DNA of 50,231 nucleotides from Antrodiella citrinella (lineage: Eukaryota; Basidiomycota; Agaricomycetes; Polyporales; Steccherinaceae), in NCBI GenBank assembly GCA_004802725.1, contig SGPM01000203.1:1-50231 (forward strand), read 5' to 3'. The number at the start of each line of letters is the position of its first letter. Within the stretch, counting starts at the first letter, position 1. Below the pieces are notes generated by a model. It searched no databases and was not told where the DNA came from. It saw only the letters and a list, made by a program, of their open reading frames with translations. This document shows positions 1-10,497 of this stretch, in pieces. The translations under genes were made by a program, and so were the position numbers.

Positions 1-638
1 GGTTCGATTCCTTCAGGCTTCCAGGAGAGCCCTGTCCGAATGGGTTGACGGCGATCATGAGGGTCAGTTGTGTCTTAGACTGGCATCTCAACACAGAGAA
101 CTCACCATTTATAAGGCGCGAACATGGCCACAACAGACTATGACCGTTTCGTGTCCTTGTCAATGAACAACAAAGCAAACTCGGCGAATGAGAATGACAT
201 TGATGAATCCAAACGGTCGTTGAACACGAAGCGCCCAACTTGAGAGACAAAGGCCTAAGTTGAAAGGCAGAAAAATGATTCTATGTATTACGTAGTTATC
301 GCACTTTGCTCTTGGTCTTCACGCCTGTTCTACAGTCTTCAACTTCAACTTCAACTTCAACTTCAACTGCAAATCGCTTCTGACTGAAAGTGTTGGAAGG
401 CTTTCAAGCTGACAGAAGATGTTCACGAAACAGACAAGAAAATTGACTGATCGAGATCGAGTGACTAAGAACGGTACCGCCAAATTTTCCAAGCAATTTT
501 CGCTGCGTGTGTCACTGTGATCCAGCTGTGATCACAATATTAATGTAATCATCTCATGACTCTTGTCCGCAGCCCAAGTCGCTATCAGACGGATATATCA
601 AGAGCTCTGTCTGGGAGCAATACGGAGTCCTAGCAGCC
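1..638. other. Intergenic region upstream of serine hydrolase
   Basis: No coding region that I can support. The stretch holds a hexanucleotide microsatellite (CTTCAA, five full copies at 337-366) and the 5' flank of the serine hydrolase gene. An AT-rich ATATAT at about 593-598 could be its TATA element. The first 11 bases match a tRNA B-box but lack a nearby T-run terminator. Confidence 0.5.
337..366. repeat. (CTTCAA)5 microsatellite
   Basis: Five uninterrupted copies of CTTCAA are read directly in the sequence, inside noncoding DNA about 270 bases upstream of the serine hydrolase start codon. Confidence 0.95.
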
Positions 639-2699
639 ATGCATATCCCGCCATTGTTTTCGCTTTTAGCTGCTCTCCCGGGTCTTCTTGTCAAGACCGA
701 AACTTCGAATCATGATGCAAAGACTCACAGTCCAGGAAGATCGTCCGCGTCTGTGATCACGGCCGAGCTCTCAGCATACGTCGAAACCCTTGTGACGAAA
801 TCGCACGTTCCGGGCCTCTCGCTCGGTGCTGTTCATTTAGATGGGCGAGATGCATGGGCTGAGTACGGTCAATGGGGTACGAAGTCCGAGGCTGGCGATC
901 GGGTCACGCAGGAGGTACGTGCACTGTTACTTTACTGGACGTAGCTCACCATGTACACTCTCTACAGACGATATTTGCCATCGGCTCTTGTTCAAAAGCC
1001 TTCACTGCCGTTGCCATCGGTATTCTGATGGACGACTTTGCCCATGGCCGCAACGTCACACCGCTGCCACATGGGCTGACCGAGTTCACTTATGACACCA
1101 AAGTTCGCGCTCTGTTCCCTGGAAACGATTCTGACTGGCTGCTGCCCGATACGTGGGCATCCGAGAAGGCCAATATTCGGGATGTACTGGGGCACGTTTC
1201 TGGATTGCCTAGGTACGTTCTGGCTAGAGCTGTCCCATTTGGATACCAACTCTTTGAGCAGACATGATTTGTCGTACAACTTAACTGATTCTCCGAGGGA
1301 CATTATGCGACGGATGAGGTACCTGAAGCGTAGTTCCGAGTTGAGAGAGCAGTGGTCTTATAACAACCAAGTACGTCTCATAATCAAGTATGATTCTCCT
1401 GACGATATTGTGTCCTGAATTGACCGCCGACTCAGATGTATATCCTTGGAGCCCATATCGTTTCGCTGTATTCTGGAAAACCTTACACAGCTTTCGTCAA
1501 GGAGCGCATATTCCTACCTTTGCGGATGATGTCTACAACATTTTCAGTGCAAGAAGCAGAACGGACCGGCCGTTTCAGTCACGCTTTCACTGAAAACATG
1601 CGTCGTATCCCATTCTGGTTTGAAGAGCCTAGCGCTGTAGACATCATCGCCGGAGCTGGCGGAATCCTGTCTACTTCTGTTGACATGGTGAGCGACAAAG
1701 TCTCAAACAGTCCTCTGATCTCGTACTCACAGTCCCTCAGACCAAGTGGCTTGCCATGCTGTTGAACAACGGTGTTGACCCCTACACCAACAATACCATC
1801 ATCTCGCGATTTGCCTTCAACGACGTGACTACGGCGCATTTTATCGTCGATGGCAAGCCTACCTCTCCTCACTCGTCCATCGTAGGTTACGGAATGGGTT
1901 GGGAGCAGTATTCTTACAGAGGATATGAGGTCAGACATCATTCAACATTCTTACTGTGCGTCAGCTCACTTCTTTCCAGATGATTACCCACATCGGCGGC
2001 CTGCCCGGATTCCTGAGCTTAGTGGCTTTCATTCCGTCGCAACGCCTTGGTATCGTCTCACTCATCAACACCGGTGATGCTTTCGCCGTCAACACTAAAA
2101 TCGTGAAATCCATCCTAGACCATCTCGACGATCCTTCAGCGGAGGCACCTCAGCTGAGCGTCTTCTCAAGCCAAAATGTACCTCAGCCTGAGACCCCCCA
2201 GACGCAGCATTTCACGGAACTTACTCGACTTGAGGCTATTCAAAACCCAGCGGTGGCTTTGGACGCCCTTGCTGGGACATATAGTGACCCTGGCTATGGG
2301 TCTTTCACGCTCTGTACTGCTGCCACGAACACCACGGATGTGTGCAAGTCTACTCTATCCGACTTCGCCGCAGTCGATCCGCAGCTCTCTCCGCACGGTC
2401 TCTACGCATCGTGGCCTCGCGTATGGACCAGTCATATTCGGATCGTACACGAGCATGGCAACCTGTTCAAGCTGGGCATCCCGCAGTTGTTTCCTCAGGG
2501 TTATGGAGGGAACACCTCTTCGTTCGAGATGAAGATTTCCAATGTTGAATTCAATGCAGAATTTGACATAGTGGATGGTTGCGTCAAGGGACTGGCCATC
2601 TATGGTGGCCTTCATTTGGTGCCGGGCTTGCCAAAACCAGAGACGAGGAGGAGAGGCGAGTTGAGGGATATCGCGGATGTGTACTTTACCAAGCTCTGA
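639..2699 (+). CDS. Beta-lactamase-related serine hydrolase
   Basis: A serine hydrolase of the class C beta-lactamase / esterase superfamily (PF00144-like); the substrate is unknown. Exons are 639-914, 968-1212, 1262-1370, 1436-1687, 1741-1929 and 1980-2699, totalling 1791 bases and 596 residues. The catalytic S-x-x-K tetrad is seen as SCSK (about residues 99-102), the second box as YNN (207-209), and an H-x-G box (HIG, about 361-363) takes the place of KTG. The hydrophobic N-terminus (MHIPPLFSLLAALPG) suggests a signal peptide and secretion. The C-terminal 200 or so residues form an extra domain, as in fungal members that resemble D-aminopeptidase and penicillin-binding proteins. The fifth intron uses the weaker donor GTCAGA; I chose it because it joins YRGYE to the conserved HIGGLPG segment. 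The BTB gene starts about 200 bases downstream on the same strand. Confidence 0.9.
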
Positions 2700-2901
2700 G
2701 TACCACTTAGCCCGACAGTACTGCGGACGAGTGCGGATTTGGACTCCGTTTCGTGGAAGTCAATGTACTCACGCGCTGTATCTGAAATCGAAATCGAGTT
2801 TTCAGAAGAAGGCAAGAGTTACTCGTGTTGTCCATGTGCACGTCCGTATATATGGTTGCGCACTCGTTTCCTTCTCACATCCACTTAGGTCTCAGCCAAA
2901 T

Positions 2902-4557
2902 ATGACAACTCTCGCAAAAGCTCCCTTCCACAATCAATTCGCGGATGTTGTCCTTCGCACCTCTGACAACGTAAATTTCTATGTCTACAAAGTCATCCTC
3001 AGCGAAGCGTCGCCCTTCTTCAAGCAGATGTTCTCATTGCCAAACCAGCCTCTGTCGTCGCAACCAGAAGACATGCATCACGAAGTTGTCGTCTCTGCGA
3101 CTGGAACTACAATCCCTGTTGTTTCAGTCACAGAGAACAGCGCCACCATCGACTACCTCCTCCGCCTCTGTTATCCGATCGCAGACCCCAAGGCCTCTGC
3201 GGAGCTATCGATCGTGACCGGACTCTTGGAGGTGGCAGTGAAATACGAGCTAGAAGAAGCTACGTCACTGCTGCTGACCCAGTTCCGCTCATTCGTATCT
3301 GTAGATCCTCTGAGGATCTACGCTGCCTCTTGTCGCATGCGGCTCGAGGAAGAGGCTGCACTCGCTGCCCAAGTGTGGCGCGTGCAATATGAGAACCTTC
3401 GCCGCCAATCCCAGGACACTACAGAGCCAACTAGTTATGGAGATGGAGATCCTGTTGACTCCGAGTCAGATGACAAGATCGCACTGGTCAGCTACTGCGA
3501 CGATATGAGTACGATATCAGCCGGTTGTTACCAAAGGTTAATAGCCTTCACACGTACCGGCTGTATTAGACGATTCACCTCGGGACCTCCCTCAAACGAG
3601 CTTGCTATTGAGGAGTGTCGAGAGGGACAAGTCTCAGAGGCAGTGGATGCAACTGCGGACGTCCATCCTCCGAGGCACTCTCCCCACGATCTTCCTTCTT
3701 CCTTCTTTGAACGCTGTGCCGCAGATATCGTGGTACGATCCGCAAGCGGTGGGGAGGGCATCCAAGCTCATCGCTTCGTGATACAATTCACCTCTGGTGA
3801 TACTATCCTCCAGGCAAATCACGAAGGGACCAAGCTGTTGTCATCTGACGGCCTTCCCGTCATCGAGCTAGAAGAGGATATGGGGACAATCAGCGGCTTG
3901 TTGCGTTTGTGCTGCGAATGCACGCTCGGGGCCCCCAGACCTCCTGTCGAGTATACCCTCTCGTTAGAGGAGGCTTATCGTGTTTGGGGAGCAGCCAAAA
4001 AGTACACGACGCCGGATGTCGTCACAGCTGCGCGGCGTCATCTGATGCAGCAGTTGTTGAAGATGCCGCTCAAGGGGTACTTTGTCGCTTTCCAACACGG
4101 TTGGCTGCCAGAGGTCAAGGAAGCCAGAGCCGAGGTGGTCTGTTCTATGTCGTTGTCAGACCTGGTTCTCGCCTATGTTCCTGAGATGGAGTCGTCTCCT
4201 GCGAAAACCCTGCATGGCCTATACCAGGCCCAACACAAGTACAGACAAGACCTTCTTGTCATACGAAAATCTTATGGCGATGACGTGTTCTCTGTTGCGG
4301 CGTACATGCAGGCGCACTTATCCGATTCTCCGACACATGCCAATACTCAAATGCTTTCATCGTACTCCTCCACGAAGCAAACCTCTCGGTTCCGGGCCCC
4401 AATCACACAAATTTTGAAAAAGAAGAAGAAGAGTACTTCAGGCTGGATAAGTGAGTCCACGGGAACGGCCATGGAGGCCATAGTTGAGCAAAGCCGAAGT
4501 CTTCTTGATCGGTTAGCCGAGGCCCGTGAGGCAAGCCTTGGTGTGCAACGCCTCTAA
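2902..4557 (+). CDS. Protein with two BTB/POZ domains
   Basis: A single-exon protein of 551 residues. I start it at 2902 because the upstream in-frame part (from 2677) overlaps the 3' end of the serine hydrolase and is not BTB-like, whereas MTTLAKAPF runs straight into a BTB opening (FADVVLRTSD, residues 13-22, then FYVYKVILSEASPFF). A second BTB-like segment begins near residue 272 (AADIVVRSAS) and continues through IQAHRFVIQF to a leucine-rich stretch at 320-330. A linker rich in Asp, Ser and Glu separates the two halves. The C-terminus carries a basic run (KKKKK, about residue 508). Such BTB proteins are greatly expanded in Agaricomycetes and usually serve as dimerisation or Cullin-3 adaptor modules; the partner here is unknown. 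The BTB assignment is firm for the first copy and moderate for the second. Confidence 0.78.
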   Translation: MTTLAKAPFHNQFADVVLRTSDNVNFYVYKVILSEASPFFKQMFSLPNQPLSSQPEDMHHEVVVSATGTTIPVVSVTENSATIDYLLRLCYPIADPKASAELSIVTGLLEVAVKYELEEATSLLLTQFRSFVSVDPLRIYAASCRMRLEEEAALAAQVWRVQYENLRRQSQDTTEPTSYGDGDPVDSESDDKIALVSYCDDMSTISAGCYQRLIAFTRTGCIRRFTSGPPSNELAIEECREGQVSEAVDATADVHPPRHSPHDLPSSFFERCAADIVVRSASGGEGIQAHRFVIQFTSGDTILQANHEGTKLLSSDGLPVIELEEDMGTISGLLRLCCECTLGAPRPPVEYTLSLEEAYRVWGAAKKYTTPDVVTAARRHLMQQLLKMPLKGYFVAFQHGWLPEVKEARAEVVCSMSLSDLVLAYVPEMESSPAKTLHGLYQAQHKYRQDLLVIRKSYGDDVFSVAAYMQAHLSDSPTHANTQMLSSYSSTKQTSRFRAPITQILKKKKKSTSGWISESTGTAMEAIVEQSRSLLDRLAEAREASLGVQRL

Positions 4558-5607
4558 CGCTTCTTCTATCCTCAGGATCATAACTGAAGTGATTGTGGTT
4601 CTTCTCTAGTGCTCACGTAGTATGAACGTCATTGATGTACCCGAGGATCGTACATAGAGTGTCTGCAAGACCATGACGCGCAATAGAGCTTATCAGACGA
4701 TTCTTGAAATTATCCTTCTGCGCCATTCACAGCCCGAATCTCGGTATAGGGGGTGAACCAGCAGCTAACCCCCGACCATCGCATGGAAGTTTGAAGTGAA
4801 ATTTCGCAGCGATCATGGAGCGAGAGCCAATTGGAGAATTGCTTAGATTCTAACGTGAGGCCAGCTTTTTGTATGAGATGCAACTTCGTTGCGATCATTG
4901 AGTCGTCTGTGAGCTACGCTGGACCTGAACTCGTATGAGCTTTGTCTCTCGCCTGCGGTTCCTTTGCAAGTCGACTTTTAGTCCAGGAGTTGAGGTCCTA
5001 TTCTAAAGAGTACGTGGGTTATAAGCCACATGGGCCCGTTTGCCACATGTTTCTCGTTTCGACAGGACATGCGCTGCTCCCTTCTCCTCGTAGTGGAGCC
5101 AATCTGGGGCACCATGGGCGTCCTCAGGCTAGTTGACGTGTGATGTGTAGAATGGCAGACTCGACATAGCTATGTGTCTGGAGGGTAAGAATCTTCTAGC
5201 AACTCGACCATTCTCTTCAGTCAGCAAGACCTTCGAAATCGATTTGAGAACTGAGGAAAACGACGTCGACATGGTCACGATGAAACACTAGTATACTGGG
5301 CACCGAATCTTACTCATCTCGCAGTAGTACTTAAGTACCAGTGCAGGTTCGGTGTAGCACCTGGGAGACCCTGGCATCCGATCGCAGCTATTAGTATCGA
5401 TCCAATTCCGAATGATAGTACCAGAAAGAAAGCAAGAGGGCGTTTTCTTGTTCGATTTGCGCGAATAATCCAACATTGCACGGATAGACACCAACGCCAT
5501 ACAGGATGGGCTACGGAGAACTTTGATATTAGCGTCGCCTGGGTCAAGAGTCTCAAATCAAGACTAAGCATCTCACAGCACCGTCACGGTGACAGAGAGA
5601 CAAAAAA
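4558..5607. other. Intergenic region
   Basis: No gene supported. The open frames here are short, lack family resemblance, and show no splice-consistent continuation. Confidence 0.5.
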
Positions 5608-5694
5608 TGGACGCTGAGGGGATTGAACCCTCGACCTCATGCAAGTTGCTCACTATGGTGCAAAGCAGGCGCGCTACCACTGTGCCAAGCGCCC
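5608..5694 (-). tRNA. tRNA-Ala (anticodon UGC), with intron
   Basis: Read on the minus strand, the acceptor strands GGGCGCT and AGCGTCC pair and contain the G3-U70 wobble that marks alanine tRNAs. The A-box (TGGCACAGTGGTAGCGC) and B-box (GGTTCAATCC) are both present, and the T-stem GAGGG/CCCTC pairs perfectly. The anticodon loop reads TT-TGC-A. About 15 bases (CCATAGTGAGCAACT) then interrupt the arm before the 3' half of the stem, at the canonical position after base 37. The 3' end is followed at once by A and TTTTTT, a polymerase III terminator. The anticodon stem has one mismatch when folded this way. Confidence 0.9.
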
Positions 5695-5766
5695 TTATTT
5701 AAGTAAACTAGATATGGCCCAATTGTAGTTGGACAACTTTTGAAAAGACATTGATCATACTGACAT

Positions 5767-8700
5767 TCATAGAGGAACAGTACCCTGCAACTCGAAAATT
5801 CGGCTACTTTTACCGATCATAAACTTGATGGTACCCTTAGGTCTCACCCATCCTTGTGCGACGGTATCCCAAATCGACAGGTCGTACCGGGAAAGTGTCA
5901 ACGTGGTGGTCTTCAACTGACCGGGTTGCAGAAGAACATCCGTGAAGCCCTTGAGGACAGAGGGAGGTTCGCCAGCGGAGGACGGGTGTTGAACATACAG
6001 TTGCGGGATCTGTGGTAGATGTGGTCAGAGAGCAATTGAACATTGACAAGGTAGCACGACGACCTACCTCGCCACCAGCGACCTTTCCAGTGTTCTGTAC
6101 CTGGAACGTGACTTGTACGGCAGGGCGATGAAGCCATATAGCAGCCGATGAGCCGACGGAAAGAGGTGCAGCTTCGCCGGCGGCCCATTTTGCTTCCAGG
6201 TCGGCGGAGGTCCTGTCGAATTGTTGGATCTGCTCGATTTGTAGTGCCGAGTACTTGAAAGTCGTGTAGCTCAAACCGAAACCAAATTCGAATCGAGGTT
6301 CAATGTTTGCCTGAGAAAAGAGAGGGTAAGAGATCGATACATCAGCTCGAATAACCGTGCGCCGTACCGCATCAAAATGACGATAATCGATATTCAAGCC
6401 TTCTGTGTAGGGTATACTGAGGATATCGTTGGCACCTCCACCTGTGATAAGCTGAGCAGGATAGTCGGCTGGACTCTTCGCGATAGTGTACGGAAGACGA
6501 CCAGAGGGGTTGACCGCGCCGTATAGTATATCTGTGATAGAGTTTCCGGCTTCTTGGCCCGACAGGCCAGCCCACACCAACTGTCATTGTGAGCAGATCA
6601 TTCGAGGCGAAGGTCAGACAAGTACGCACTGCAGTAACGTTCGGATGATCAATCCAAGGCTCAATGATTGCAGGACCAACTGAGTTTACGACAACAATCG
6701 TGTTCTTGTTGTTAGCAGCGACGGTTTGAATCAAGTTATCGGCATTCAGCCATAGGGTCAAATTTTTCCTATCACCTTCGTTGCCGTCAACGGTGATATA
6801 CCCTTCTCCTGAATCTGCATTCACGAAAACGAGCTGGGAGGTGATGCAGAATCAATGTTAAGTCCAAGACGCAACCCATTCAGACCTCGTACCGCAACGT
6901 CCTGCTCCTGAACAGCGGAGGCCGCGCCGCCCAAATTGAAGTTGTCCAAGAACCAGGTTACGATCGCTCCATCCTGCCTGGCCCGTGTTTGTATAGCCTC
7001 CAGAGGGGAAATAAGATACGGGAACTGCGCTGTTCCTGAACCCCATCCCATAGCTAGGATACCATCCACACCACCGCGGTCACTGAACTCGTTCGGTCCA
7101 TCTTTAGCTGGACCAGCGTCGTTGCCAACGAGAATAACACTCTTAGGCTTTTGCAAAGGGAGAGCGTTGTTCGTATTCTTCAGGAGGACGGCACTCGCGG
7201 CACCGATCTCTCGGACGACCGTGAAGTGGTCTTCTTGAACGTCAACATGTAGGTTCGCGGGGTCGAGGGACTGGAACGCATTGAGGCTCACTAGAGCTTA
7301 TCAAGACAAGTGAAAGCGAAGTTAAAGCAAATGAGCTTACCTGCTGGGTAATTTGTATCCTGGCCTAACAAGTACCACCCCGCGAGGACACGAGTCGCCA
7401 TGTCATCGATGCGAGATTGAGGAATAGTGCCGTTCAAAACATAATCAGTTAGGTTCTGTCCAAAGTACGACGTTCCAGAATTGAATGTTATGTCGCCGGG
7501 CATAGTCATCTGGAGTGGCTCTCATGATTCTATATTCCATTGAGATTACAAGTGTGACTTACGTCCAGTCCGGTCATGGCGCTTTCGGTTGTGTGCTGTG
7601 CACTCCAATCCGACATGACATAACCTTGGAAGCCAAACTCGCGTTTGAGGACGTCATTAACCATCTTGTCATTATCGCACGCGAATGTGTCGTTGATAAG
7701 GTCTAGCAGGAAATCATCAGTAGAGACAGACGTGCAAAACACTTGACTGACTATAACTGCACATGACGCTAGCAACTCCGGCCTGAACACTACGCAGGAA
7801 GGGATGGGCGTAGATCTCATGTTGAGTCCTATCATCTACGTTGGCAGAGGCTTGCGTTCGCTTGTGTTCTTGTTCGCTGTGCAAGGCTTAGTGTCGTGTA
7901 TAGCAATCTTATGACTAAACATACTTGTTGATGAAGTGCTTTGCGCATGCTTGCACTCCTGATGATTGCATGCCAAGAATGGTCTCGTAAGCCGTTTCAC
8001 CAGTCAGGAAAGGATCGGCGCCGAAGCCTTCCCAGTTACGACCGCCTTGAGCGATACGTCTGTATAGTCGGGTTATCAGCATGAGTGCTCTACAGAAGTA
8101 ATATTGACCCTACCCCATATTCATCATGGGTCCCAGAGCAACGTTCACACCTTTGCCTTTGTGCTCTGCGCCCATAAATTGCCCACGAATCCGCATCAGT
8201 GTCCGGTTGAACCTGCAAGAAGGGTAAGACAAATGAAGAATGCAGACATTTGCGAGACGTACGTTGCAGCAGTGTTGATACCCGTCGGGAAAGCCGTGAC
8301 AAAATCCGTGTCCCGAACACCCAGTGGCGAGTCCTGTAAAGCACGAGACTTAGTGAGTCATCGTAGTCTCCGCGATTTAGGTATCGTACCTCAAGACAAA
8401 GCCCTTGCCAATCAGCGATAGTGGGAATATTCCCCACACACACGCCGCCTTCCCATCCGACACCGGTAGAAGCGTTGACCTTCTGCTCCAGAGTCCATGA
8501 TGATATGCGTGCTTTAGCCTTGCTGTGTGCTGTCCTCCAAGCCTGTCCGAAGTCGGGAATCACTTTATCGCTGTCGGCGGAAGACGGAGGATTCAAAGGA
8601 TTTGTTTCAGGAAATATATTGGCTATGGGGGTATCAGAGGGCACCGGAAACGGACTGAACGACTCTGGTGTAATCGTTGGGAAGATGATCCCTGAAATTT

Positions 8701-9267
8701 CGTTTGGTCAGTCACCTCTTATAAAGAATGAAAACGACCAGCTCATCCAAAACGCGTCGCTAGAAGTTTCGCCACGTGATCGCGTATCGCGAAGGATGAA
8801 CACTCATGTGGGACATTGACGCAAACAGACAATGGTAAACTCTTGCCCAACGCACCTGTCTCAGTGGCAGGACCTGTGTTCACAGGTACGGACGAAGCAA
8901 TCGATGGTTCTGAAACGATGGATGCCGATACCGATGACACTGGTGCAGTGCTCGTGGGCAGTCCGAGGGTTGAAGGCGTCGAGGATGGGGCACCGGAAGC
9001 CGAAATGGAGAAGCTGCTTGGCGCGCTTGGACCCGATCGAGAGGCCGACAACGAAAATGACAACGAAGTACCAGTCCTGGGTCCAGACAAAGGAATCGCG
9101 GAAGGTACAGATGTCGCGGAAAGAGATGATGGAATGGTGACGGTTGTCGCGGTGGCCGAACTGTTGATAGTGAACGAAACCCCTTGAGAGCTGAATTGAG
9201 GTGACGCGTTGGCTATGGCAATCAATATCAGCGTGCACAACGCGGACAAAGGCGTCGATAACTTCAT
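5767..9267 (-). CDS. Secreted GH3 beta-glucosidase
   Basis: Glycoside hydrolase family 3; expected to split cellobiose and other beta-glucosides outside the cell. Thirteen exons, in transcription order: 9267-8856, 8691-8390, 8333-8263, 8212-8114, 8059-7925, 7876-7752, 7702-7563, 7509-7341, 7290-6893, 6833-6630, 6580-6368, 6310-6068, 6009-5767. They sum to 2754 bases (917 residues). A signal peptide ([19 protein letters not shown]) is followed by about 115 residues of Ser/Thr/Pro/Ala-rich sequence, then the GH3 core. The catalytic nucleophile is the Asp of VMSDWS. The second domain carries NADSGEGYI and GNEGDRKNL, where the acid/base Glu of fungal GH3 enzymes lies. The C-terminus (GFGLSYTTF onward) is the fibronectin III-like domain. 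The start was chosen at MKLST because the longer frame would cover the TATA box at 9361. No CBM1 is seen. Confidence 0.93.
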
Positions 9268-10497
9268 GTTTGTGACCGACGAAGGACTGACGAACAGGAG
9301 GTATGAAAAGCTGATGATGTTCGACGGGTGGTCGGGTGTAGCTCGGATAAAGTCCACGCCTTATATATGACACTGCTGCAGACATAGGCCAAAGCAAGTC
9401 ACCTGCATTTTTGGTACGTGGGGGCCTGCGCCGAGACAAAATCAGAGGAAATGGGTTGGAGAAGGCGTTGAAGAAGCTGATGTGAATGATGTGGACGCGC
9501 TGTTGGCGGGGCGTATGACCGGTCATCAGGTTAGCGACGTTCCACGTGGGTATAATACGTCATATTCGGCTCCTAGTAACTTCTAGCGACTGGCCGAATT
9601 TGAATGCGAAACAGAGACCCATCTCATAAACCTGAACTCGACATTTGTAGGACATACCGGTGGCACTGAAAAAAAGTGTGCATCAGCGTGTCGCTCGATG
9701 TCTCTTCAAAAGGTAGACTGACAGTACTATGACTCTGTGTTTGCCATTTGGACTCGGGAGTTTTCCTCAATGCCGTATTTTGAAGACCGCGCGCGCATTG
9801 GGTGGACGGAAATGTAACGAGAAGTTCCTTTTAGCACACGGTCCATCAGGTTCACGCCCGAAGAATTTGGAAACGGGTCGGATGACCATGAGACATCCCT
9901 TGAAGGGAGAGATGTGAGTCCTTGTTTTGTTTTGGGGTCGTGCAACGCAGCTACCTGCAGAGGTCTTTACTCGTCGTTATTGTTCCCAGTCTCCACGCCT
10001 CCGCCCACTGTGGTTCAATCGAGACGGGATAATGCTGATTCTGTTTCAAATGGCCGAAGTTGCGTCGATGGAATCCCACTCTGTTGGTCCATAGGTGGTA
10101 GAGTCTTGGATCCTCTACCCTCAGGCTTGTCCGGCTGTCCGTGCCTGCACACATGGGTCGAACTTCTCCGGTGTCTCATGTGTTCGTCGAATCTTCAACC
10201 TGCTTCACTATCCTCACGATGAGCCTTGAGTCTTGAAATAGAACGGGACGATGCTGACCCGTCATGCGCAACGTTTCGCCACCAAATAGTCTGGTACGCA
10301 GAACAATTCCCGCAAGCCCGCCTTAGCGGCACGTTCTCGAAGAGAGCACACTGGCAAACTTCTGCGACTCGAGTCGGAAAGAAGGATAATGATTTCCAAA
10401 CCTATGAAGCTATTACCAATTGCATATCATACGGCTATCTAGACTAGGAGTTGAGCACGACAGCGACTATGACAGCGAACCAAAAAGCACTCACGGC
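9268..10497. other. Intergenic region between GH3 and urea transporter
   Basis: Apart from the GH3 promoter I see no gene. It is the 5' flank of GH3 and the 3' flank of the transporter, both transcribed leftward. Frames of 60-100 codons exist, but none has a recognisable composition or splice pattern. Confidence 0.45.
9361..9367 (-). promoter_or_regulatory. TATA box of GH3 gene
   Basis: TATATAA (then GG) on the minus strand, about 95 bases upstream of the chosen start codon. It supports placing the start at 9267. Confidence 0.6.

Noticed and set aside
1..22. A tRNA 3' end at the window start (GGTTCGATTCC matches a B-box)
   Set aside because: The 5' part is outside the window and no T-run terminator follows within about 40 bases.
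9266..9357. Longer N-terminus for the GH3 protein (start at 9357)
   Set aside because: It would put the start codon within a few bases of the TATA box and precede a clear signal peptide starting at 9267.
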